A stretch of DNA of 22,227 nucleotides from assembly GCA_927911695.1 (NCBI GenBank), contig CAKMQO010000249.1:1-22227 (forward strand). Direction: 5' to 3'. This document shows positions 1-8,673 of the stretch, in pieces. Made by a program: the position numbers and the translations under genes. The notes beneath the pieces were generated by a model. That model worked only from the letters and a program-made list of their open reading frames with translations. It was not told the DNA's origin and made no database searches. The stretch's first letter is position 1. The number at the start of each line of letters is the position of its first letter. This stretch comes from an uncultured Gemella sp. (lineage in GTDB: Bacteria > Bacillota > Bacilli > Staphylococcales > Gemellaceae).

Positions 1-217
1 TCGATGTTGAGAAGTGTTGATTGTGATACCACGTTCTCTTTCTTCTGGTGCGTTATCGTATTGAAGCGTAGTCTTTAGCTTCTCCACCATAAGTTTTTTG
101 CTAATACAGTAAGCGTATACGCTGCTGTTAAAGTAGTTTTACCCGTGGTCAAACGTGACCAATTGTTCCAATGTTTAGCATGTGTTTTAACTACGGTCAA
201 ATTTTTCTTTTTGCCAT
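1..217 (-). CDS. tuf: Elongation factor Tu, N-terminal part (partial at window edge, multiple frameshifts)
   Basis: EF-Tu delivers aminoacyl-tRNA to the ribosome as a GTP complex. Reading leftward from the ATG at 217, conceptual correction of the frame gives the EF-Tu N-terminus: MAKEKFDRSK, then [20 protein letters not shown] (G1 loop GHVDHGKTT), then AKDYASIDNAPEERERGITI (switch I region). AAGGAG lies at 229-234. It follows fusA, the standard str operon order. The frame is not open: about eight or nine single extra bases are needed to explain it, for example an extra A after ATGGCAAAA, an extra T before the first AAAACA, and an extra T and G in the HVDHG codons. Identity is certain. The lesions look like poor read quality at a contig end rather than a real pseudogene, since tuf is essential and usually single-copy in such genomes. 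Confidence 0.85.
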
Positions 218-339
218 TTTAAAAATGTCTCCTTCAAGTTAATAAAATTTTAATTTTTTAAATTAGTCACATAGCATTCTATGATAACTATATTTTATAA
301 TGTTACAACGAAAATTGCAACTATAAAGAATAATTTTTA

Positions 340-2415
340 TTATCCTTTATTTTTTTTGATAATTTCTTCAGAAATTGATTTAGGTACTTCTTCGTAGTGG
401 TCGAATACCATTGAGTAAGTACCACGTCCTTGAGTTGAAGAACGTAGAGAAGTTGCATATCCGAACATTTCAGATAATGGTACTGAAGCACTTACTACTT
501 GTGCGTTACCACGAGCTTCCATACCTTCAACACGTCCACGACGTGAAGTGATGTCTCCCATGATATCTCCTAAGTATTCTTCAGGCATTACAACTTCAAC
601 TTTCATGATTGGTTCTAAGATTACTGGGTTACATTTTTTAGCAGCTTCTTTAAGAGCTAATGATGCAGCAACTTTGAACGCCATTTCAGATGAATCGACA
701 TCGTGGTATGATCCATCGAATAATTTAGCTTTAACGTCGATTAATTCGTATCCAGCTAATACCCCGTTTGCCATAGAGTCTTTTAATCCTGCTTCTACTG
801 CTGGGATGTATTCACGTGGAACTACCCCACCAACGATAGCATTTTCGAATTCAAATCCTGCACCTGGCTCATTTGGAGTGAACTCAATCCATACGTCCCC
901 GTATTGTCCACGTCCACCAGATTGACGAGTGAATTTACCTTGTACTTGTGCAGCTTGTTTGAATGTTTCACGGTAAGATACCATTGGAGCACCTACTGTA
1001 CATTCAACTTTAAATTCACGACGCATACGATCAACAATGATGTCTAAGTGAAGCTCACCCATACCTGCGATGATAACTTGTCCAGTTTCTTCGTCAGTTC
1101 CAGCACGGAATGTTGGGTCTTCTTCTTGTAATTTTTGTAAAGCTGTAGACATTTTATCTTGGTCAGCTTTTGATTTTGGTTCAACTGAAAGTTGGATAAC
1201 TGGTTCTGGGAATTCCATTGATTCAAGAATAACTTCGTTTTTCTCGTCACAAAGTGTGTCCCCAGTAGTAGTATCTTTAAGCCCAACAGCAGCAGCGATA
1301 TCACCAGCATATACTTCAGCGATTTCGTTACGAGTGTTAGCGTGCATTTGTAGGATACGTCCTACACGTTCACGTTTACCTTTAGTTGAGTTTTTAACGT
1401 ATGAACCAGATGATAAAATACCTGAGTACACACGGAAGAAAGTAAGTTTCCCTACGAATGGGTCAGTCATAACTTTGAAAGCTAGGGCTGCGAATGGCTC
1501 TTCGTCAGAAGAGTGTCTTTCTGTTTCTTCATCAGTGTTTGGATCAATACCTTTAATTGCTGGTACATCTAATGGAGATGGTAAGTATTCTACTACTGCA
1601 TCTAGCATTGGTTGTACACCTTTATATTTGAAGGCTGATCCACATACTACAGGGAAGAATTCTACTGATAAAGTAGCTTTACGGATTGCAGCTTTAAGCT
1701 CGTCAATTGTAATTTCTTCTCCACCTAAGTATTTTTCCATAAAGTCTTCATCGAATTCTGCAACAGCTTCGATTAATTTTTCACGGTATTCTTCAGCTTG
1801 ATCTTGGTATTCAGCTGGGATTTCTTTTTCAACAAGATTTTCCCCAACACTACCTTCGTTGTAGATAGCTTTCATCTCAACAAGGTCGATTACACCTTCG
1901 AATAAATCTTCAGCTCCGATTGGAAGTTGAATTGGGTGTGCGTTAGCTTGTAATCTGTCGTGGATTGTTCCTACAGAGTATAGGAAGTCAGCTCCTGTTT
2001 TATCCATTTTGTTTACGAATACGATACGAGGAACTCCATAAGTTGTAGCTTGACGCCAAACTGTTTCTGTTTGTGGTTCAACACCTGATTGCGCATCTAA
2101 TACTGCTACTGATCCATCAAGTACACGAAGTGAACGTTCAACCTCAACTGTGAAGTCTACGTGTCCCGGTGTATCGATGATGTTGATACGGTGGTTTTTC
2201 CATTGAGCAGTTGTTGCAGCAGATGTAATAGTGATACCACGTTCTTGTTCTTGTTCCATCCAGTCCATTTGTGAGTTACCATCGTGAGTATCTCCGATTT
2301 TGTGGATTTTCCCAGTGTAGAACAGAATACGCTCTGTAGCAGTTGTTTTACCTGCGTCAATGTGAGCCATGATACCGATATTACGAGTATCTTTTAAAGA
2401 AAATGCTCTAGTCAT
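340..2415 (-). CDS. fusA: Elongation factor G
   Basis: This is the GTPase that drives ribosomal translocation and, with RRF, ribosome recycling; it is cytosolic. The 691-aa length is normal for the family and the frame is intact. Visible GTPase motifs are G1 AHIDAGKTT (residues 17-25), G3 DTPGH (81-85), G4 NKMD (135-138) and the G5 SAF segment near 260. After these come domain II, domains III and IV ([13 protein letters not shown] in domain IV) and the domain V ending [19 protein letters not shown]. The ATG at 2415 is preceded by AAGGAG at about 9 bases. It lies between rpsG and tuf. A small hairpin with a T run sits between rpsG and this gene, which could modulate its expression. Confidence 0.99.
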   Translation of the reverse strand: MTRAFSLKDTRNIGIMAHIDAGKTTATERILFYTGKIHKIGDTHDGNSQMDWMEQEQERGITITSAATTAQWKNHRINIIDTPGHVDFTVEVERSLRVLDGSVAVLDAQSGVEPQTETVWRQATTYGVPRIVFVNKMDKTGADFLYSVGTIHDRLQANAHPIQLPIGAEDLFEGVIDLVEMKAIYNEGSVGENLVEKEIPAEYQDQAEEYREKLIEAVAEFDEDFMEKYLGGEEITIDELKAAIRKATLSVEFFPVVCGSAFKYKGVQPMLDAVVEYLPSPLDVPAIKGIDPNTDEETERHSSDEEPFAALAFKVMTDPFVGKLTFFRVYSGILSSGSYVKNSTKGKRERVGRILQMHANTRNEIAEVYAGDIAAAVGLKDTTTGDTLCDEKNEVILESMEFPEPVIQLSVEPKSKADQDKMSTALQKLQEEDPTFRAGTDEETGQVIIAGMGELHLDIIVDRMRREFKVECTVGAPMVSYRETFKQAAQVQGKFTRQSGGRGQYGDVWIEFTPNEPGAGFEFENAIVGGVVPREYIPAVEAGLKDSMANGVLAGYELIDVKAKLFDGSYHDVDSSEMAFKVAASLALKEAAKKCNPVILEPIMKVEVVMPEEYLGDIMGDITSRRGRVEGMEARGNAQVVSASVPLSEMFGYATSLRSSTQGRGTYSMVFDHYEEVPKSISEEIIKKNKG

Positions 2416-2475
2416 GAGTCAATTTTCTCCTTTCATAAATTTTTAAATGTTTTGAGTAATTTGTCTTTTATAGTG

Positions 2476-2502
2476 AAAAACTCAAGCTATAAAATAGCTT
2501 GA
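2476..2502 (-). terminator. Weak terminator-like hairpin between rpsG and fusA
   Basis: On the minus strand a perfect 9-bp stem, TCAAGCTAT / ATAGCTTGA, with a 3-base loop (2482-2502) is followed by G and five T (2476-2480). It starts about 15 bases past the rpsG stop. The stem is AT-rich, so complete termination is unlikely. It may cause partial termination or act as a processing site that sets fusA/tuf levels relative to rpsL/rpsG. Flanking GTGAA/TTCAC (2473-2477 and 2505-2509) could extend the stem as an alternative fold. Confidence 0.4.
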
Positions 2503-2516
2503 TATTCACCCTATAA

Positions 2517-3002
<486 letters not shown>

Positions 3003-3034
3003 TCACGAATTCTTTATCAAATTTTTATCTTATA

Positions 3035-3453
3035 TTATTTTTTCTCTTTTGGTTTTTTAGCACCGTATAGTGAACGTCCTTGTTTACGGTCGTTAACTCC
3101 TGCAGTATCTAAAGCTCCACGGATGATGTGGTAACGTACCCCTGGTAAGTCTTTTACACGTCCTCCACGAATAAGTACAACACTGTGTTCTTGTAGGTTG
3201 TGTCCGATACCTGGGATATATGCTGTTACTTCGATTTGGTTTGATAAACGAACACGTGCATATTTACGTAAAGCTGAGTTAGGTTTTTAGGTGTCATAGT
3301 CCCAACACGAGTACAAACTCCACGTTTTTGTGGTGAAGAAATATTAGTTTCTTTCTTTCTTTGAGAGTTGTAACCTTTGTTAAGTGCTGGTGAATCTGAT
3401 TTTGATACTTTTGATTTACGAGGTTTACGAACTAATTGGTTAATAGTTGGCAT
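3035..3453 (-). CDS. rpsL: 30S ribosomal protein S12 (one-base frameshift in this sequence)
   Basis: S12 sits at the decoding centre and is the classical streptomycin target. From the ATG at 3453 (GGAGGA about 9 bases upstream) the protein starts [16 protein letters not shown] and reads normally through [11 protein letters not shown]. The frame then breaks at a T run at 3284-3288 (five T where six are needed for the [11 protein letters not shown] codons). Past that point the other frame reads [35 protein letters not shown] and [19 protein letters not shown], with TAA at 3035-3037. The restored product is 139 aa, normal for the family. Both lysines of the streptomycin-contact motifs (TPKK and GRVKDLPG) are wild type. 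Because rpsL is essential, a one-base homopolymer sequencing error is the best explanation. Confidence 0.95.
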
Positions 3454-3484
3454 TTTCCTGATTTCCTCCTTCCCTGTTTATTTG

Positions 3485-3563
3485 TGAATCACCTAGCCAG
3501 GTGTATCACATTTTTAGATTTTTTATAAGCCTTAGTGGCTTTACACAGAGTGCCGTAACACTC
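3485..3563 (-). promoter_or_regulatory. str operon 5' leader with three small hairpins
   Basis: About 110 bases separate the predicted transcription start from rpsL. On the RNA strand three hairpins are visible in order: GAGTG/CACTC (3548-3563), AAGCC/GGCTT (3527-3541), and a longer inverted repeat, TGATACACCT-GGCT-AGGTGATTCA when read from 3508 to 3485. The last contains one copy of the CCAGGTGTATCA word that recurs three times upstream of the promoter. No T run follows, so it is not a terminator. A role as a protein-binding or stability element is inference. Confidence 0.4.
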
Positions 3564-3572
3564 ACGTACTAA

Positions 3573-3601
3573 ATAATACCACTTTTATTTTTTCTTGTCA
3601 A
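3573..3601 (-). promoter_or_regulatory. str operon promoter
   Basis: On the minus strand there is TTGACA (3596-3601), a 17-base spacer and TATTAT (3573-3578), a near-consensus sigma-A promoter. Start of transcription is expected near 3566, giving a leader of about 110 bases before rpsL. Confidence 0.85.
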
Positions 3602-3660
3602 CACTTTTTTAAAAATTTTTTATATCTTTTTCACTTGATATTATCATATTCTATTTTTAC

Positions 3661-3768
3661 ACTTAACCAGGTGTATCATTTTAAAAATATAAATAAACAC
3701 TTCCAGGTGTATCAAAATAGTATTTTTAATAAACTATTCCAGGCGTTTCATTTCCAACTTTAAAATTT
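3661..3768. repeat. Three 36-bp tandem repeats with CCAGGTGTATCA core
   Basis: The core word occurs at 3667-3678 and 3703-3714 (exact) and at 3739-3750 (CCAGGCGTTTCA, two changes), spaced exactly 36 bases apart. A fourth exact copy lies in the rpsL leader at 3497-3508. Outside the core, the 36-bp units share an AC start and an A/T-rich tail but little exact sequence, so conservation is concentrated in the core. They lie between the divergent str and ABC-exporter promoters, 65 bases from each -35 element. This looks like an array of protein-binding sites. No regulator consensus was recognised. Confidence 0.6.
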
Positions 3769-3816
3769 ATTATTTGTTAAAATTTATTATTTTATAGAAA
3801 TAATTAAATTATACTC

Positions 3817-3845
3817 TTGTTAATTGAAACGATTACAAGTATAAT
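3817..3845 (+). promoter_or_regulatory. Promoter of the ABC exporter operon, with cre-like palindrome in the spacer
   Basis: TTGTTA (3817-3822), a 17-base spacer and TATAAT (3840-3845) form a good sigma-A promoter. The spacer carries TTGAAACGATTACA (3824-3837), which matches the CcpA cre pattern TGNAARCGNWWWCA except at position 2. It also overlaps an imperfect inverted repeat CTTGT...ACAAG. Repression by CcpA or another dimeric regulator is possible but unproven. Confidence 0.7.
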
Positions 3846-3877
3846 ATAACTATAAAAATATATATGGAGGGATGTTT

Positions 3878-4621
3878 ATGATAGAAATTAAAAATCTTAC
3901 CGTAAAATTTGATACAAAGTGTGCTGTTGATGATTTAAGTTTTACAATCAATGATGGGGAGATATTCGGGCTTATCGGGCATAACGGAGCTGGTAAGTCA
4001 ACTACAATTAAATCTCTAGTTAGTATATTAGAGCCTACTTCGGGTGATATATATTTTAATAAGCTACCTTTAAAAAATAATAGATTAGCGTGTAAAAAGC
4101 AAATTGGCTATGTACCTGACTCACCTGATATGTTTCTTACATTATCAGCCTTTGAATATTGGTCATTAGTCGCTAGCATATACGAAATAGATAATAAAAC
4201 AAGAGATGAAATTCTTAACAGGTACTGCAAATTATTTAATATGATAGGCGTTGAGCATCAGGAGATTAGTTCCTTCTCTCACGGTATGCGACAAAAAGTA
4301 TTCGTAATTGGTGCCCTATTATCAGAACCTAAATTCTGGATTATGGATGAACCGATGACTGGACTAGATCCACAAGCTGCATTTGACTTAAAAAACTTGA
4401 TGAAAGAACATGCTACTAAAGGAAATAGTGTTCTATTCTCTACTCATGTCTTGGAGGTCGCTGAACATCTATGCGACAGAATAGGTATCCTCAGCAAAGG
4501 AAAACTAGTTTTTATCGGTACACTTAATGAGCTTAAAGAACAATTTGAGGGAGATAATTTAGAAGAAATTTATCTTAATATAGTAAAAAATTCAAATTCA
4601 GATATTTTAGGTGGTGACTAA
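3878..4621 (+). CDS. ABC transporter ATP-binding protein (exporter type)
   Basis: This is the cytoplasmic ATPase subunit of a two-component ABC-2-like exporter. Visible are Walker A GHNGAGKST (about 34-42), a YVPDSPDM segment in the Q-loop region, the signature SFSHGMRQK, Walker B FWIMDEPMTGLD and the switch FSTHVLEVAE. At 247 aa this is a single NBD of normal size. GGAGGG at 3866-3871 abuts an upstream in-frame ATG (3872) but is 6 bases from the ATG at 3878, so 3878 is chosen. The stop is 2 bases before the ATG of the membrane subunit, so the two form one transcription and translation unit. The substrate is unknown. Similarity in style to Firmicute EcsA/YthP-like ATPases is an impression only. 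Confidence 0.93.
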   Translation: MIEIKNLTVKFDTKCAVDDLSFTINDGEIFGLIGHNGAGKSTTIKSLVSILEPTSGDIYFNKLPLKNNRLACKKQIGYVPDSPDMFLTLSAFEYWSLVASIYEIDNKTRDEILNRYCKLFNMIGVEHQEISSFSHGMRQKVFVIGALLSEPKFWIMDEPMTGLDPQAAFDLKNLMKEHATKGNSVLFSTHVLEVAEHLCDRIGILSKGKLVFIGTLNELKEQFEGDNLEEIYLNIVKNSNSDILGGD

Positions 4622-4623
4622 AT

Positions 4624-6226
4624 ATGAGATTCAATATAATTAAAGAATTATTCTTAACGAATCTTCTTTATAGTTTTTCACCTCAAAGAATAAAATACAG
4701 AAAAAAATTCAGTGGAAAGAGCGATATAAGACATAATCTTTTTAGAAATGTTTTAATGCTTAATTTTTTCAATTTCTTACATATTTTATTTTTATTTTCA
4801 ATATTTTCTCGTGGTTTTAACTTTTCTGGACCGGGATATCGAAATATACTTTTCTTTATTTTATTATTAGTGTTTATTCAGATTTTAAATAATTTTATCA
4901 ATATGTTTTACGAAAGTGATGATACATTAGCAATTATTCACTTACCTGTTACAGGATCTGAAATATTTTTTAGTAAATTGTTTACTCTACTTTCACAAGT
5001 TATTAGTAATTTTACTCCTTTAATAGTTATAAACTTGATTATTGGATTAAATGCAGAGTTTTCAATTCAAAAACTTTTCTTCGTATTAGTATATAGTTTT
5101 GCATTTATCATTACTTTAATATGTTCTATTATGACACTACTTTCATTTATTACTTATATCCCAAATTTTAAGAAGAATAAAGGGAAAGTTAATGCAGCTA
5201 CAATATTAATTGCGTTGATATTCTTCACAGGATACATATTTAATTTTGCTCATACTTTTAAAAGTTTTGATTCTGATTATTCAGGAGATTTATTTTTAAA
5301 TATACTCGTATTAGATATTTCTAAGACTTATACTTACTTAATAGTAGTTATTATCTTAGCACTTATTTCTTTCTTTACTACATATATATTTGTAATAAGA
5401 AAATATATGAAAGACTTATATAGAATATCTGGTAATACATACACATCTAGTTCTAAAGCTGTAAAAATTAAAGAAAATACTAATAGTACACCAACTACAC
5501 TATTTTCTAAACTAATTAAGAGAAATGTAAAACTAATGTTAAACAGTACAATTTCGTCAACTGTATTTACTAATCTTATAATTACACTTGGTATATTTGT
5601 AATTCCAATTATAGAAATTAGAAAGCACGGAGGTATTACACTACCACCTATATTCTACCCAGTAGCTATGACTATAGGATTTACATTAGCATTGTACATT
5701 AATTCTAATCCTATGAATTTTACAAGTATAGCAATTTCACTAGAAAAACAAGATTACTATTTTTTAAAATCTCTTCCATTAGACTTTAAAAAAATACCTA
5801 AAAATCAAATTAGCAATCGCCACTTGTTTACAACTTGGATTTGGATTATTTGCTCTGATTGTGATGTTAGTTATAACTAAAACACCAATTTTATTAGCAA
5901 TTTTAACTATAATATCTTACATTATTTCAAGTCTTGTCTTTTCTTTCTATAGTTATACAAGCGACTATAAAAAATTATATCTAAACTGGAACACCATCAC
6001 AGATTTAGCTAATCGTAGTTCGATAAACCAGGTACTATTAACTATTTTAGCTTTCGGAGCTATTTTATTATTAGTAATACTTAATGTAGCGACATTCTTC
6101 TTAATTGCTATGCTGCCATCATCAGCAAATATAGTAGGAATAATATATTCTCTAATACTAATTGTACTATTGATCCTTGCAACGAGAAAATTAAGAAAAA
6201 ATGTATTCGATAAAATATATTCATAA
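4624..6226 (+). CDS. ABC transporter membrane subunit (one-base frameshift in this sequence)
   Basis: This is the hydrophobic partner of the preceding ATPase. It has many transmembrane stretches: after residue ~40 come FLHILFLFSIFSRGF, YRNILFFILLLVFIQ, a motif ESDDTLAIIHLPVTGSEIFF, and about ten further helices. The frame from 4624 stops at 5880, but similarity of composition ends near 5795. From there the frame beginning YLKIKLAIATCLQLGFGLFA continues without a break to 6226. Removing one A from the A7 run at 5788-5794 joins the two halves into about 533 aa. The short ATG at 5861 has no convincing ribosome binding site, so it is not a separate gene. The break is either a homopolymer sequencing error or phase variation; error is more likely given the similar breaks elsewhere in the window. 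Confidence 0.85.
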
Positions 6227-6234
6227 AAAAATAT

Positions 6235-6282
6235 AGCGAGAGGGACTCAACAAAATCGATTTTTGAGTCCCTCCCGCTTTTA
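6235..6282. terminator. Bidirectional intrinsic terminator
   Basis: A long stem (AGCGAGAGGGACTCAA pairing with TTGAGTCCCTCCCGCT, one A/C mismatch) spans 6235-6278. TTTTAT follows on the plus strand, and a T-rich run (complement of 6224-6234) follows on the minus strand. It lies between the converging exporter and DUF438 genes and can serve both. Confidence 0.9.
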
Positions 6283-6284
6283 TC

Positions 6285-7620
6285 TTATTCTATTCCCCTA
6301 TAATAATCACTATCTATTTCTCTATAAGGAGCTATATCTTGAACGTATTCTAATACTCCTTGAAAATCACCATTTTCGTCATAAACACCCGCATAAGTAA
6401 CATGAACAAACTTTCCTCTTGATTCTGATTTAAACCACATTTCGTACTTATCTTTTTTTCTATCTCGTAAGTTTTTCATTATAGTTTTAACTTTTTCTAG
6501 GTACTTAGGTGGATGACATAGTTCTACATTTCTACCTACTTGACCAGGTGTGCGTTTGAAAATCATTTCTTCTTCTGAACAATGGTTATTATAATATTGA
6601 AAAACCTCATCTTTATTAACAAAGGTAATTTCCATTGGCAGATGATTTAATATCAAATCAATTTGATTTAATGATAGATAACCATTTCCGATTTTCTGAG
6701 GTGTATCTCTATTGAAAGTTTCTTTTTTAACTTCTTTCGTTTGTAAGTAATAGTGAACTCTCCTTCAGGAGTTTGTATTACTTTCGTTAATTCCCCTTCT
6801 GTAGCTTCTATTACTTCACTATCAGCACTAGTAATTTGCGTTTCAAAATTTTCTCTATGAGGAATCCACTCTTCTTGAGGTCGAATTATTGCATAACCAT
6901 AAGCATCACTATCCTTAGCTATACTCAACCAATCGTCTTGAGTAAATGTTTCTAATAATATCATCAGAAGAATCGACTCTTCTTTAAAGATCATTCCTCA
7001 AATTCTTTAACAAAAACTTCAAATTTTTCTTTAACAATCTCTATCTCTGTATTAGGTAGTTTTTCCGCTTCTTCTTTAGCAAGTTTGAATAAATCTCTTA
7101 TTTCATCGTCAACACCCCACATAACCTTAGGTGGTGCATCGTGACCATATTTTTCCATTATAGGAAACATAAGTTCTTCTTTGCGTCTATAATGAATATC
7201 AAATTGTCCTAATAATTGCAACTGACGAAGCAATCCTTTTAAAACTGCTACTTTTGTATCACCATCATCGAGCTTAGCATAATTGTCTAAAATTCGTCGA
7301 ACTCTTATTATTGCAGCTCTTAAAGCTAAATTCTCTTGTTTAAACACTTGAACTGGATGTCCTGGATGCTCACTATCTTCGACTTCTACATTTTTTATCG
7401 CACCTTTAAATAGATTAGCATGTACATTACATAACTTCATTACATCTTCAAATGTTACACCAGAATCTGAATTCATAAGCTCATGCTCCATTAAAGAGAT
7501 CTCAATAGCAGATACTCCAGAAAAATGTTCATTGAATTCATCTTGAACAGATTCGGCAGACTCACCTTTATGAAGTCGTAATAATATATCGCGTAAAACT
7601 TCAATTCTCTTTGTAGCCAT
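6285..7620 (-). CDS. DUF438 / hemerythrin-HHE / PAS domain protein (two one-base frameshifts)
   Basis: Three consecutive open pieces make one protein. Residues 1-209 (7620-6991) hold the DUF438 helical domain and a hemerythrin-like domain with candidate iron ligands (FDIHYRRKEELMFP, EKYGHDAPP, VDDEIRDL). The middle piece (to about 6735) carries ILLMILLETFTQDDW. The last (to 6285) is a PAS domain with VELCHPPKYLEKV and GVLEYVQDI. Adding one base at 6994-6995 (AA to AAA) turns FEE-stop into FEEMIFKEES. Adding one at 6735-6737 (AAA to AAAA) links ITYKRK to EVKKETFNRDTPQKIGNGY. The repaired length is 445 aa, usual for DUF438-HHE-PAS proteins. The function is unproven; an iron- or gas-sensing role is inferred from the domains. 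The start ATG shares a base with the stop of the preceding DUF1858 gene (TAATG), suggesting translational coupling. Confidence 0.85.
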
Positions 7621-7853
7621 TAGTCTAGTCCTACTACTTCATATCCATTAGCTTCTAAAGTAGCAATTATTGTTTCAAGTTTAATCCCTGCCAATTTTGA
7701 ACCCATTCTAAGTGAAGTCTTTCTCCCTACAGTATTTCTCATAATAGGATTAGCCAAAGGCTTAAATCCTAAATCTACTAAAATATCCAATACTTCTGGG
7801 TGTTTATCAACAACTTGTGCAACTGGTATACTCACATCTATAATATTATCCAT
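7620..7853 (-). CDS. DUF1858 domain-containing protein
   Basis: This small 77-aa protein is a single DUF1858 domain. The family pattern is visible in IPVAQVVDKHPEVLDILVDLGF, then NPIMRNTVGRKTSLRMGSKL and a C-terminal IKLETIIATLEANGY helix. DUF1858 domains occur alone or fused to iron-centre repair and hemerythrin proteins; here the gene overlaps by one base with a DUF438/hemerythrin gene. The Cys often found in related domains after the GF motif is absent. The start at 7853 has GAGG about 9 bases upstream. The function is unknown; a partner role with the downstream hemerythrin protein is inferred from coupling. Confidence 0.85.
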   Translation of the reverse strand: MDNIIDVSIPVAQVVDKHPEVLDILVDLGFKPLANPIMRNTVGRKTSLRMGSKLAGIKLETIIATLEANGYEVVGLD

Positions 7854-7888
7854 TTCTCATTACCTCACTACCTTATATTATTAATACA

Positions 7889-7921
7889 ATTATACCACAA
7901 GCCATTGATAATCGCTATCAA
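7889..7921 (-). promoter_or_regulatory. DUF1858-DUF438 promoter with Fur-box-like palindrome
   Basis: An extended -10 element (TGG then TATAAT, 7889-7894) lacks a good -35. The -35 region is covered by the perfect inverted repeat TTGATA-N5-TATCAA (7905-7921). The inner 15 bases (7906-7920, TGATAATCGCTATCA) match the 7-1-7 Fur box TGATAATNATTATCA at 12 of 14 positions. Iron-dependent repression would suit a hemerythrin operon but is inference. Confidence 0.5.
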
Positions 7922-7938
7922 ATTAAAAATGATAATGT

Positions 7939-7979
7939 AAAAAGATGTAACCTAAGACTTTCACCTAAGCTACATCTTT
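7939..7979 (-). terminator. Terminator of the pyr operon
   Basis: On the minus strand AAAGATGTA (7971-7979) pairs with TACATCTTT (7941-7949) across a 21-base loop and runs into TTTTT (7939-7943). It lies about 50 bases after the pyrE stop. Confidence 0.75.
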
Positions 7980-8028
7980 AATATTACTTTATATGCTTTA
8001 TTTCTTTGAAACTAATCTCAATCTGATA

Positions 8029-8643
8029 TTATAAATTATTTCTCCACTCAAGAAGTTTTTCTACGTCTTCTTGTTTGATATAATCACTCGCTACCGCTTC
8101 TTCGATTAAGTAATTATAGTTAGTTAAAGTGTGGTACTCTACTTTATCAGCTGCAAAGGCATCTTGTGCTTTCTTAAGTTCATAACTAAATATTGCTACA
8201 ACACCTAGAACTATTGCACCAGCTTCTTCTAATGCTTTAGCTACTTTTAATGAAGATAATCCAGTTGAGATTAAGTCTTCAATAATAACAACTTTTTGTC
8301 CTTCTAGTAATCTACCTTCGATTTGATTTGTTTTCCCATGTTTTTTAGCTGAATCCCTAACATAAATCATAGGTAAATCAAGAACTTCACTTACCCACGC
8401 AGCGTGTGGAATACCTGCTGTCGCTGTCCCAGCAACTACTTCTACTTCTGAAAATTTATCTTTAATTACTTCACTCATACCAGCTGCTATTTCACGACGA
8501 ATCGCAGGGTATGACATTGTAATCCTGTTATCACAGTAAATTGGTGATTTAATTCCAGATGTCCAAGTGAAATAATCGTTTGGTCTTAATGCCACTGCTT
8601 CAATATCTAATAAGTGTTTTGCTATTTTTCTTTCTAATGCCAT
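8029..8643 (-). CDS. pyrE: Orotate phosphoribosyltransferase
   Basis: This cytosolic enzyme converts orotate and PRPP to orotidine 5'-phosphate, the fifth step of UMP synthesis. At 204 aa it matches Gram-positive PyrE. The PRPP loop [14 protein letters not shown] lies at about 118-131 (acidic pair E-D), and the flexible-loop lysines are in [13 protein letters not shown] (about 98-110). The early segment [15 protein letters not shown] is typical of the family. AAGGAG lies 7 bases before the ATG. It is the last gene of the operon, 30 bases after pyrF, and is followed by the operon terminator. Confidence 0.97.
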   Translation of the reverse strand: MALERKIAKHLLDIEAVALRPNDYFTWTSGIKSPIYCDNRITMSYPAIRREIAAGMSEVIKDKFSEVEVVAGTATAGIPHAAWVSEVLDLPMIYVRDSAKKHGKTNQIEGRLLEGQKVVIIEDLISTGLSSLKVAKALEEAGAIVLGVVAIFSYELKKAQDAFAADKVEYHTLTNYNYLIEEAVASDYIKQEDVEKLLEWRNNL

Positions 8644-8673
8644 GTTCTTCTCCTTTATGTTATCTGTATATTT

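Noticed and set aside
1070..1801. 243-aa plus-strand reading frame
   Set aside because: It lies entirely antisense to fusA, has Ser/Thr-rich low-complexity composition and no ribosome binding site; it is a shadow of fusA codon use.
3661..3768. CRISPR-like array (36-bp period)
   Set aside because: Only a 12-bp core is conserved and the period includes core plus filler; there are no separate repeats and spacers and no cas genes.
5861..6226. Separate 121-aa membrane protein after the permease
   Set aside because: It has no ribosome binding site and joins the preceding frame perfectly when one A of an A7 run is removed.
6668..6994. Separate 108-aa and 123-aa proteins after the hemerythrin-domain ORF
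   Set aside because: They are the middle and C-terminal parts of one DUF438-HHE-PAS protein; single-base repairs in short A runs restore the frame at both joins.
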